64,000 nucleotides of DNA, from the NCBI GenBank assembly GCA_003013855.2, contig ML058466.1, positions 620,001 through 684,000 on the forward strand. Direction: 5' to 3'. Under the pieces are notes generated by a model. It was given only the letters and a program-made list of their open reading frames with translations, was not told the DNA's origin and did not search any database. This document shows, piece by piece, positions 1 to 9,341 of this stretch. Position numbers and translations under genes: made by a program. The stretch comes from Liriodendron chinense (taxonomy: Eukaryota > Streptophyta > Magnoliopsida > Magnoliales > Magnoliaceae). Within the stretch, counting starts at the first letter, position 1. Every line of letters begins with the position of its first letter.

Positions 1-728
1 TAATCATGCCACAAAATGGGTCCCCAAGTGGGATCCACACCATCAAAGGGTGGGACCCATTTGAATCCTAAATTCTACACAAAACCTAATAGGAACATGG
101 ATGCACTCATAGTGATGGTTGGATGGTCGGATGGGGTTGGATTGTCGATCGGACGGTCCGAATGATGATCGGGGTCCTCCAAGCTTGATCTCCACTTTCA
201 ATTCCTCTAACTCTCTCTTTCTCTCTCTTGATCTCCCTCTAAATCTCTCTCTACTTCTCTCTCTTCTCTCTCTTTCTCTTTCTCTCTCCTTTCTCTCTTT
301 CTTCCAAACACGGAAAAATGAGAAGGCCACCCCCCCCTACGTATGGATCTTATATGGGTAGAGATGGGGGTGCATGAGGTGATGATGATGATGATGGGAG
401 AGGGCATGGGAGGTATGGGTTGTGTTGACTTTGGAGGTGAGAGAGTGATGGGGTGGGTATGGTGTGTGTAGACTAGGGTGATGAGAGGGGTATGAGTGAG
501 GGTGATGGTGATTGATTTGACATTTTCTTGGGATTTGTGCAAGTGGGGCCCACGCCACACACGCGTTGCGCGGCCCACCTCGGATTGCGCAAAAGTACGC
601 ATCTTTGACACCGGGTATCGCAATGGGGTGTGCCGCGCGGCGTTGGAATCACAGCGCCTACGCGGTTGCTGGGGTATAGGTTTTGGGTCGATGCTGTACT
701 AAAATAGGGTCGCGATCAAGGCTCGCTA
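1..728 (-). mobile_element. End of a repeat, inverted copy of 45566-46200
   Basis: Bases 1-728 match the reverse complement of about 45566-46260, including a block near 600-728 with GCGCGGCG and GGGTCGCG motifs. The copy is cut by the window edge. It contains a pyrimidine-rich CT microsatellite (about 205-300) and a block of repeated gatgat units (375-400). Open frames here are low complexity and are not genes. The shared sequence ends around 721-728 (gctcgcta), close to the end of the second copy. The class of the element is unknown. Confidence 0.75.
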
Positions 729-1605
729 ATTTGGTCCATCCGGGACGTACCGGTACCAGAAACTAAACGTACGGAGGGCAATTCAGGGTACGAGTCTTAT
801 AAGACCCACTAACTAAAACATTAGCTAAAGAGTTGGTGAGAAGTACATCGAAGGAAATGGGGTTGAGTCTCATCTAAATAAATTACCGACAATGGGAACC
901 CAGCTTATATGACTGGAGATCCCAAGAACTAAGTTCAATGGGTAATAACAAGTTGCCTTGAGTGATTTGATGCTAATACTGTAGAATGGAATTTAGAACT
1001 CCATTCCTATGATGTAAACAATGCCATAACTTGTAATGAGGGAGAATGGACAATGTCCTTAATGAGTTTCATTGTTGTAATATAGTGGGATGTTTAGCTA
1101 CAAGTACATCTCTGATGGGCTCACATATATGAATATGGAAGTGAGGTCACTTCTTATAAGAATTAGGACATTCTCTAGAGCATTCATGAAATTGGGATAA
1201 AGCACATGGCTATAATGTGCTAGCTTAAGAGATTTAAGTTGTTTCCAAATATTACATGTGTGGTATATTTGGATTGTTCTTATGGGGTTAGTTCAAAACT
1301 CTATATTACTGTCACTCGACAAAACAAGCATACTTATACTAGGTAAGGTTCAAATCTTTACGATACCTTTATTGATACACTTTATTTAACTAGTTTGCTT
1401 AATTGGTTCTCTTCATCAATTTTTCTAATTTTAAATTGTAGGGGATTGTTGAGAAAAAAAGTTTTTTTTTTCATATCTTGTGTTTTTCTCTTTGTTTCTG
1501 ATGTTCGTTTAGTCTTACATTGGAAAGACGTTAAGAAAACTAATGCTTTATATTAATGGAGGATTTTAATGCGTTGCAAATCTGAAATAAGACTTGGGGG
1601 GTTAC
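729..1605. other. Intergenic, no gene recognised
   Basis: This AT-rich stretch has no convincing coding frame. A G-rich run ending at 1605 (gacttggggggttac) resembles a polypurine tract directly before the LTR that follows, so part of the stretch may be the decayed interior of that retroelement. Confidence 0.4.
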
Positions 1606-2467
1606 TGTTATGGGTGAATTTGAGGTTGTCCAAGGTCACAGCGTGGAAGACGCACAACCATTGACGTGTGGCCCACCAAATGTGGCCCACTAAGACCAAC
1701 TCGTGTTATATGTGGTGAAAAGGAAGACACCTAGCACAAGGAGACACGTGGCAGGGGAATAGCTAAAGGCGAATATCCGGCATGAAAATAGTTCTGAGTA
1801 GCAGGCCTCAGTTGGGATGTTTGCTTAGCAGTTGGCCTCGGCTTAGATGTTCGCTGAGTAGACAGCCTCAGCTCAAATGCTTGGGCTAACTGATCGGTTC
1901 AGATGAAGAAGAGCAACCGACTTATGCCGAGCCCTCATCCTCGACGATCTTAATGTCGAGCCCTCATCCTCAGCGGCTTTGGTGCCTGAGCAACTTTGAC
2001 TGACGTGGAATGCTAAGCACATCAAGCCTGCTTAGACCATATCTTATCACCAACCAAATAAGGATGATTATGATTGCCAAGATATACGAGGTCTCAATTG
2101 TGTTACCATGGATATCTTCCAATCACAAGAAATGTTACCCGGATGTGATATCGTCCAAATACATATCCAAAAATGGAACCAACAGATATATTACCATGAA
2201 TCATGAACAGCTTATAGGCCGTTATCATCTATAAAAGGACCTTATCGTAAGACTTTAAGGTACACAACTCGATATACAGTCAAGAATAAGTAATTAAGAA
2301 TTGATATATCTCTTTATTGACTTAAGAATTGGAGGGTCCTTAGTCGGCACAACCGACGACCCATCACCTTATTTTTGTGGGTGCAGATCCTATATCCATA
2401 CCCTTCATCAAGAGGCCCATCATTTGACGAAGATCCACCGTACAGTCATCTTCATCATCTATTGACA
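1606..2467 (+). mobile_element. LTR of a Ty3/gypsy-like element (approximate 3' end)
   Basis: The segment starts TGTTATGGG directly after a polypurine-like run and has a TATA box (tataaaag) near 2230. It carries a 'gacttaagaattggaggg' block of the kind seen in the 3' part of the Tat LTRs in this window ('acttaggcatcggaggg'). I place the end at attgaca (2467) because gtttttggcatt follows, which resembles a degenerate primer-binding site. An end nearer 2414 is also possible. No TSD was found. It may be a lone LTR or the 3' LTR of a decayed element. Confidence 0.5.
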
Positions 2468-2519
2468 GTTTTTGGCATTAACAAATGAGTGGAAATTCAT
2501 GATTTTTGGGAAAGCTAAT

Positions 2520-2990
2520 TGGGGTCACCCATGCTTGGGTGGACTCAGTCCAAGAAGAGTCTCTTTGGGGCCACCACAATGTATAGGTTTTATGCACGTC
2601 ATCCATTTATTTTTTGAAATCATTTTAGCATATGAGCTGAAAAATGAGGAAGATCTAAGGTTCAAGTGGACCAAACAATGGGAATTAAATGCTTGCCATT
2701 AAAAACTTGGGAGCCGTAGAACTTCCAATCAAGTTAATATTTTGTGTTTTTCACTTTGGATATAAAGTAAACATCATCGTGGCCCTAGCAAACTTTCAAT
2801 TGTGGGCATCACTATTTCTGTTGTTCCTATAGTGTGGTCCACTGAGCCTTTGATGTGCTTCATTTTTAGGCTTATATCCTAAAAGATTTGGAAAATTGAA
2901 TGGATGGTGTAGATAAAACCCATATATGGCAATGGCCCCATAGAGCCCCTGCCTAGATTGAGTTCGTCTAGGTAGGGTTAGGATGTGATA
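2520..2990. repeat. Foldback MITE, family A
   Basis: The left arm (about 2525-2640) and the reverse complement of the right arm (about 2850-2985) match. Both run from a CTAG-rich tip through 'ggggccac', 'ccatccat' and 'atcatttta' blocks in the same order. The whole unit would form a long imperfect hairpin of about 470 bp. It encodes nothing and is probably a non-autonomous DNA transposon. Confidence 0.7.
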
Positions 2991-3510
2991 TGCTTCCTTC
3001 ACCTTATTAGGAAAAAGTGGTTATTGGTCCAATTTTGATACGGTGACCAGGAATAATTGCTTGCACTTGTCTGCTTAATTTTATGTTTTGAGGGCTATGA
3101 TTAATCTAGAATGGGGCCCACAATTTTAAGAGTTCATTTTAAATACATGTATGCCACATATGGCACTCTTTTCAAGCTACCACTTACTAAATGGCGTAAG
3201 TGGGTCCACACATGATCAATGAAGATGGTTGGATCCAAGATATATCCTAGGTAACCATGACTAGATGATCAAAACCATACAATTAAGAACCCTTTAAGAA
3301 CCACAAGATTCCATCTTGCATGGTTGCTATTGTATGTCCATGATCATCTAATCAAGGTAACAGGTGGGCCGTCTTATAATCCACATATCCAATGTTTAGA
3401 TATGCCTATTTTAGCCACAAATATATAGCAAACTACAATTTTCTAAGTTCTCCAATGTGTCAATTCGTGCATAAATAACCAAATTCGAGTTTATTATGAT
3501 GCCATTTTGC

Positions 3511-3515
3511 TACCA
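3511..3515. repeat. TSD, left (TACCA)
   Basis: TACCA here is repeated at 5007-5011 and brackets a unit that begins TGTAGACACC. This is the 5-bp duplication expected from LTR-element integration. Confidence 0.85.
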
Positions 3516-3730
3516 TGTAGACACCCCACCTTCGGCTACATTGTTGGTAGAGATAGCTGGATGAATGGAGGACCATATCCCCAAATCCCATATCCAAACG
3601 CAGCCAAACTCACCCTTGTAAGCCCCAATCCATAACCTAACTCAAGCCTGAACCCAGTCAACTCGCACTTAAACATCAGCCTGAAAAACCCCCCATAAGA
3701 AAAGCCAGTCAAAAAATCCTAAAAAAGTCA

Positions 3731-3860
3731 AACTCACTGAGTTAACCCACTGAGTCAACCCGCTGAGTCAACCCGTCGAGTCAAATCGCCGAGTCAACCC
3801 ATTGAGTCAAATCACCAAGTCAACCCGCTGAGTCGACCCACCGAGTCAACTCACTGAGTA
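3731..3860 (+). repeat. Tandem CTGAGTCAAC array in LTR U3
   Basis: About nine to ten degenerate units of 14-15 bp share a gagtcaa core, many as TGAGTCA. The array is kept in the second copy of the LTR (about 61870-62030), directly upstream of the TATA box in both. TGAGTCA is the core bound by GCN4-like bZIP factors; any enhancer role is inference. Confidence 0.8.
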
Positions 3861-3967
3861 CAAAGCAGCAGCCCCGAGACATGACCGTACCACGCGCTGG
3901 AACCCGAGGAGCGTCCGTACAGGGGGGCCGCCCAAAATTATTTACGGGTTCTGCCACTGCCCGCTGC

Positions 3968-3975
3968 TATAAATA
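3968..3975 (+). promoter_or_regulatory. TATA box of solo LTR copy 1
   Basis: TATAAATA is followed by a C-rich run (acccccctccccttctc). The same arrangement is at 62143-62150 in the other copy, so this is probably the U3 promoter of the family. Confidence 0.65.
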
Positions 3976-5011
3976 CCCCCCTCCCCTTCTCATTTCAACA
4001 ATCCATGCAGTCCAGAGCGACCCGTCCGTTCCGAGTTTCCCTCCATCCCCCTTGAGCCCATCTTTCCACCAAGGAGAGCCCGAGTGAGAAGAGCCTAGCC
4101 CTGGTCCAGCCCAGCCTGATCATTGGTCCAAGTCTCCCAAGCCATCCAAGTCTTGATCCAGCCACTCGAAGCCACCCTTGCAACACCTCCGTCCATCTAG
4201 CTATTCTTTTTCCAGCATCATCTCATTTGCATCTAGCATAAGTGCAACATTTACTTTTCCTCTAACCCTCCTGCTTCACTACAAGCACTTTGATTATTCA
4301 AACACACTACATGCATCCCGCATAAAGCACCTGTCAGTTCGAGCGTATGCTCTGGGCTTGCCTGTTAACGGAAACCAGCCCATCAGAAACTCTTACTGTT
4401 CAGACCTGCATTCATACATTAGTCACTATAAGCACTTTGATTGTTTAAACACACAGCATGTATCTCGCATAAAGCACCTGTCAGTTCGAGCGTATGCTCT
4501 GGGCTTGCCTGTTAATGGAAACCTGCCCATCAGAAACTCTTACTATTCAGACCTGCATTCATGCATCATGTCATCCATGAGAATATACGAGGATTAAAAT
4601 AGACTTTCAAGTGTTGGTTCGATTCTATGAAGTAGAGACCGTACTTCGATACGGGCAGTGTGTGGGGTGCTTAACCTCTTCCCATCCTGTAACCGTGATC
4701 CCTTACCTCGAATCTCTGGCCGCAGATCAAAATGAGTCATTTTAGAGAAATGAATCTTCGGATCCCCTTCTCTAACATTTCTACGGGGTCTAGCCGACTA
4801 TAGATTCGAAGTAACTGGCTAGTGGCGACTTTGGTCTTACATAAACTCATCTGACACATCCAGCTTAACACGACAAACAAACAAAGCCCTCGAGAACGAG
4901 GCAAACCAGTGGCACAAACGGCGATTCGCACGCACGCACCTCTTCTTCTTTTTCCGAAAGGAAAGGGAGAACGTCGTGTGGGAGCGCGGAACAGCGAGGG
5001 TCCATATACCA

Positions 5012-6279
5012 TTTTTGAATTTTTAGCCATTCAAAATAAACAGTAGGTCCATTTAGAGTGTCAAAATACAGGTTACTCGTAGAAGCATAGAGAGAGAGAG
5101 AATCAAAGGGAAATGGACCATTTACCTTTTATATTTTGGCCATGGAATGAACAATTGAAATGGAAATAATGGTCAAACGTTAAACTTTAACCGTTGATCT
5201 TTGGGTTGCCATCCATCGACAAGGATGCCAGCAATTTGGACCGTCCGGACTTCTGTTAATTTGAGCCTGCTATTTCTTTTAGGTTTTCGTTTTTTGGATA
5301 GATTGTTAACCCCACCGACTCAACCTTTGGCATGACTCTCGGCCCCCCAATTTCAGATTGAACCTGAAGGTGTAATTATTTTGATCATCCAACTATCAGA
5401 TTGTTGGATGATTCATGAATGGTTAAAATTGACTATATCTAATGGCCCGTTTCCACCCTTGCTCGTCGCCGGTGTCAGAACTTCGCCAGGGGTGTTTTTG
5501 TCATAAAGAAAAGAATAAAGATGGAAAAAGAAAAAAGAAAAGGAAAGAATAGAAAAATAATAAATGCAGTGATGTGTTTCGTTGTATTTGTGTCTTTGTG
5601 CCCTTTTTATTGCTCTCTTGTTTCAAATCACGCACTTCCAACAGATGAATTAGGTCCCGCTCAACACCAAACGTATGAATTTTTAATCACTTAAATTTCG
5701 AGCATTTTTGGACTATAGTTTCACGATCCAAACTGTTAATTAGATGGGCCACATCAGGGATAAGATCTTTCTGTAAATTATTCTTCATTAAAATACTTAA
5801 ACCTTATAAATTTCAAGCCTTCACTGCAATCAATAGGAACCGTTCTATTCTTTCTATAAGCCCCGTATATTTAGACCATAATATTTTAGGATTTGGATTT
5901 AATAAAATATGGATATATATAGACTAATCATCCATATATAATTGGGCCCACCGTATCAACAGTTGTGATCATCAAACAATGGGCTTCAAAAGCAGGAAAC
6001 CGGGCTTTACATTTTTGCTGACGAGGAAGACCATAGCATTCGTCTGGAAAAAAAGATCGGGATCGATCTTGGGCTAGTGTGAACGGGGCTCCATATCAGA
6101 TGATTCCCCTGGAAAATGGAAATGGACGCGAGAGCCGTTCATATATCGCCACGTGGAGCAATCCTGGTGGCTAGAGGGAGATTTCGTGCGTGTTCCACGG
6201 TGGCGGGTGCGTTTTACAAGATTAGAATCGTCTCCGACGGACGCGGATTCCCTGCGAAAGCCATGTGCAGGAAGTTATC
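5012..6279. other. Intergenic, nothing recognised
   Basis: AT-rich sequence with a short GA run near 5088-5102 and no credible reading frame, RNA gene or long repeat. Confidence 0.5.
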
Positions 6280-6722
6280 TGGATCGACCTAGGTGAGGCC
6301 CAACGTGATGTTTTTGAGAAATCCACGCCATCCATTCATTTTTTGAGATCATTTTAGGACATTAGGCCATAATTTATCTGGATCCAAGACTCAAGTGGGC
6401 CGAAAATATGAGGTTTAAATGTCCACAGTTGAAATATTCGTGTGACACAGAAGTATTAAATCAGGCTAATATTTGTTTTTTTTTCAGTTCTTCCCAGCAG
6501 GAATGACGTTATGAACGGTATTGATGGCATATAAACATCACTGTGGACCCGAGGGAGGTTTCAACGGTAAGAATTTCCCTACTCACCTTTTCCTTTAGTG
6601 CAGCACACTTGAGCTTGGATCCGGTTCATTTTTTATATATGTCTTAAAATGATCTCACAAAGAAGATGGACAGGGTGGATTTCTATAAAACATCACGATG
6701 GGCCCTACCTAGTTTCCCAAGC
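6280..6722. repeat. Foldback MITE, family A, upstream of APX
   Basis: The left arm (about 6285-6375: cctaggtgaggccca, then ccatccattcat and atcattttagga) matches the reverse complement of the right arm (about 6630-6720). The unit is about 440 bp and lies some 400 bp upstream of the APX first exon, so it could affect the promoter. No coding capacity. Confidence 0.7.
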
Positions 6723-6839
6723 AGGAACTTCCTGCATCCGCGTCCGTGTCCGACCCCTGTATTACGCATCGCTAAAACCCCCAAGCTGTGGGACCCTCCA
6801 TGTTCGATATATGAAATCCACACCGTCCATCTGGTTGCA

Positions 6840-6906
6840 ACCCTTTCTGTTCCTTGAGCTTTTGCTCTCCACACCTTCCTTCTCTCACTTTCCTTCCTTT
6901 AGAAAG
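6840..6906 (+). other. Duplicate of the APX first-exon leader
   Basis: This stretch of about 67 bp is nearly identical to 7172-7239 and ends in the same donor context (gaaag|gtaaaac). It could be an alternative first exon or a dead duplication. Only this short block is duplicated, about 332 bp apart. Confidence 0.6.
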
Positions 6907-7124
6907 GTAAAACATTTTTCACCCTAACGTGGGTTTTCCTGCTTTTCCGTTTATATACATTTCTAAACAAAAATAAAAATAGTATTCCTACCTACCCTAA
7001 ACAGACGCATCGCAGATCTAATCGTTCTTGAGCGATCGATGAAATCCTGGCCATAGAAATAATATCAATCGGACGGTAGGAAACGAGTTACTAGAATCTT
7101 CCTCTCTAGTCACAAACCCTTATT

Positions 7125-7239
7125 TATCTACTGAGGCCGGCAAAGAAGAGCGTGCTCTGCTCGTGCCATCTACCCTTTCTGTTCCTTGGGCTTTTGCTCT
7201 CCACACCCACCTTCTCTCACTTTCCTTCCTTTTTGAAAG
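7125..7239 (+). other. APX 5' UTR exon (start approximate)
   Basis: A pyrimidine-rich leader ends GAAAG before GTAAAAC at 7240. Cytosolic APX genes usually carry an intron in the 5' leader just before the start codon, and a good acceptor (attcatttag, 9331-9340) lies one base before ATG. The predicted leader intron is therefore 7240-9340, about 2.1 kb. A TATA-like ttatttat lies near 7120. The transcription start cannot be fixed from sequence. Confidence 0.6.
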
Positions 7240-7688
7240 GTAAAACCCTAACAAGTTCCTCGTCTCTCTTCTTCAATCTTCTTTGTTTCCACAATCTCTT
7301 TTGTAGATCGGTAATGAAGTAATAATCTCGTGTATAGATCCGACAATCCTAACCTTCTGAAAGATTTTTGTGAGAAATCTTTTGTATGAGTGGATTAGTA
7401 CGATCACTGTTGTTTCTGTTATATGGTCTTTTTAGTGACCTCTATGATGAATTAACGGTTGGGATCTGATCATACATGCTAAGGGCATAGATGGAACCAT
7501 GTAATGAATGAATGGTTCATGTTATTTTGTAGAATTCCTGATAATCCCCTTTTATTACTCTTGTTATTATTGTTGTTTAATGCAGAATCCTAAAACCTAA
7601 TTTGTCTGTTTTTCTTATTCATTACTTCTCAAATATGTTTTTCCTGCCTCACTTTTCTTTCGTTTTTATTTTTTATTTATAAATCCAT

Positions 7689-7707
7689 GGCAGACCTTTT
7701 AATTTTA

Positions 7708-7740
<33 letters not shown>

Positions 7741-7742
7741 GG
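7689..7742 (+). repeat. (GTT)n microsatellite in APX leader intron
   Basis: A run of about 13 TTG units within the predicted leader intron. The valine-rich frame it creates is not a gene. Confidence 0.9.
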
Positions 7743-8184
7743 AGTTGTCTTTGTTGTGTTTTTAACTATAGATTTTAAGAAAACGTGTTTCATATTATGG
7801 TCATGTTGTTGTTTTGTTTTAACTATAGTCATTATGGAAACAAATTTCATCTTGTGGTCTTATTTCTTTTTATAATCAGATTTGATCATGTTGTTAGTGC
7901 ATCTATTTCTTCCTCTTTATTTTTTTTAAAGCTTCTCAACACTCGCTTATCTATTCCTTTATATCATATATAGCCCTGCTCATCTGCAATCGCATGTACG
8001 ATTCTGTACATTTGGGATCAGTGATCCAAACCGTTGATGTTCTTGGTCCCAAAATGAACTGGTGATGACCTGGAGATACTTAGGTTGGAAGATCCCGACC
8101 TATTCTATGGGCGTAGATAGTTTAGAGAAACATAGTGGTGGTCCTTATTCAATGGTTAAAGGGATGCCCAATGACTGCTTGGGG

Positions 8185-8720
8185 GACGCTGATTCATACT
8201 GACACTGCCAGTAAAGTCGCTACTGGATGGTCCTCTGTGCCCCCCGACCATGACATGTGTGTTTTGTCCATGCCATCCATCCATTTTTCCAGACCATCTT
8301 AAGGCATGAGCCAAATAAATAAATTAGGTAGATTCAAATCTCAGGTGGACCACACCCCAGGAAACAGTGGTGTGATTGAACACCCTCAATTAAAAATTTC
8401 CTGGGGCCTCGAAAGCTTTGGATGAAGTTGATGTTTGTGTTTTGCTTTCATCCAAGTCTTTGTGACCTAGTCAACAGGTTGGGTGGCAAATAACCATCAC
8501 AGTGGGCCCTAGGAGTTCTTTAATGGTGGGCGTTCAATCACTTTGTGTTGTGGTCAAGCTGAGATTGGATCCGCCTCAATTTTTTTGGCTCATGCCCTTA
8601 GATGATCTGGAAAAATGGATGGATGGCATGGATAAAATGCATACTGATGGTGGGGGCCACAGAGCACCATCCAGTAGTAAATCTGATGGCAGTGTCAGCA
8701 TGCAATCCTGGGGCTACCAT
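8185..8720. repeat. Foldback MITE, family A, in APX leader intron
   Basis: Bases about 8190-8330 match the reverse complement of about 8590-8710 nearly base for base, sharing blocks such as actactggatggt, gctctgtg and catccatccatttttcc. This makes a hairpin of about 530 bp in the leader intron. It is better preserved than other family A members, which suggests a younger insertion. The frame of 93 codons at 8502-8783 runs through the arm and is not a gene. Confidence 0.82.
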
Positions 8721-9341
8721 CATATGTCTTGGTCCCCATCTGATCAATGGTTTGGAAGATCCCAACCCATGCTATTAGATTAGTTAGTTTAGAGAGGCAT
8801 AAAATGGTGGTCCATATTCAAGCAAACACGGGATGTACAACGACTTCTTAGGATCTAAAGTATCTACTCTGGAAGATTTTGTGGAGCAACCTCCATCTAG
8901 GGATCCCCTTGAGATCAATGGTTTAAAAGATCCTAACTCATGCAATGAGAGCAGTTAGTTTAGAGAGACATATGGTGGTGGTCCATATCCCCTTTAGTGT
9001 GTGACTGTGATTATCTATTGTTTGGTTATTTTTCATTCATGTGCAAATTGAATGGATCCTCCTATACAACTGTCTCTCCTTTGATCATAGCCAATGTTTG
9101 GGTTTCTTTTGTATTCTAATAAACCACTGCTCCAGCTGGGTGTTCTTGGTCCTGTCGTAGGGTCCTCGATGTAGTGGTGTATGGTGAACGAAAACTGTTG
9201 GATTATAGAGCTCTTAGACTTAATAATTGGCTTTTTTTTTTTTCTTCTTGTTTTTAGATTTTACATTTTATTTTGGTACATGCATGTTATAATCTTGCGT
9301 TCATTTCCATTACTGACAAGGCTTGCATTCATTCATTTAGC

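Larger units (their letters stand above)
3516..5006 (+). mobile_element. Solo LTR, 'TGTAGACACC' family, copy 1
   Basis: This 1491-bp unit begins TGTAGACACC and ends GGTCCATA. It is flanked by TACCA on both sides and is closely related over its whole length to 61661-63189, which ends in canonical CCACA. There is no internal coding region, so it is a solo LTR. It carries a tandem array of CTGAGTCAACCCG-like units (3731-3860), a TATA box (3968-3975) and a tandem duplication of about 147 bp (starting near 4278 and 4424). Tat/Ogre-type gypsy LTRs often start with this sequence, so a Tat-related origin is likely but is an inference. Confidence 0.88.

Noticed and set aside
207..623. 138-codon minus-strand frame near the window start
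   Set aside because: Low complexity from CT and GAT microsatellites, in a repeat whose second copy does not keep the frame.
4178..4597. 139-codon frame with two similar halves
   Set aside because: Produced by the 147-bp tandem duplication inside a solo LTR. The second LTR copy does not preserve it.
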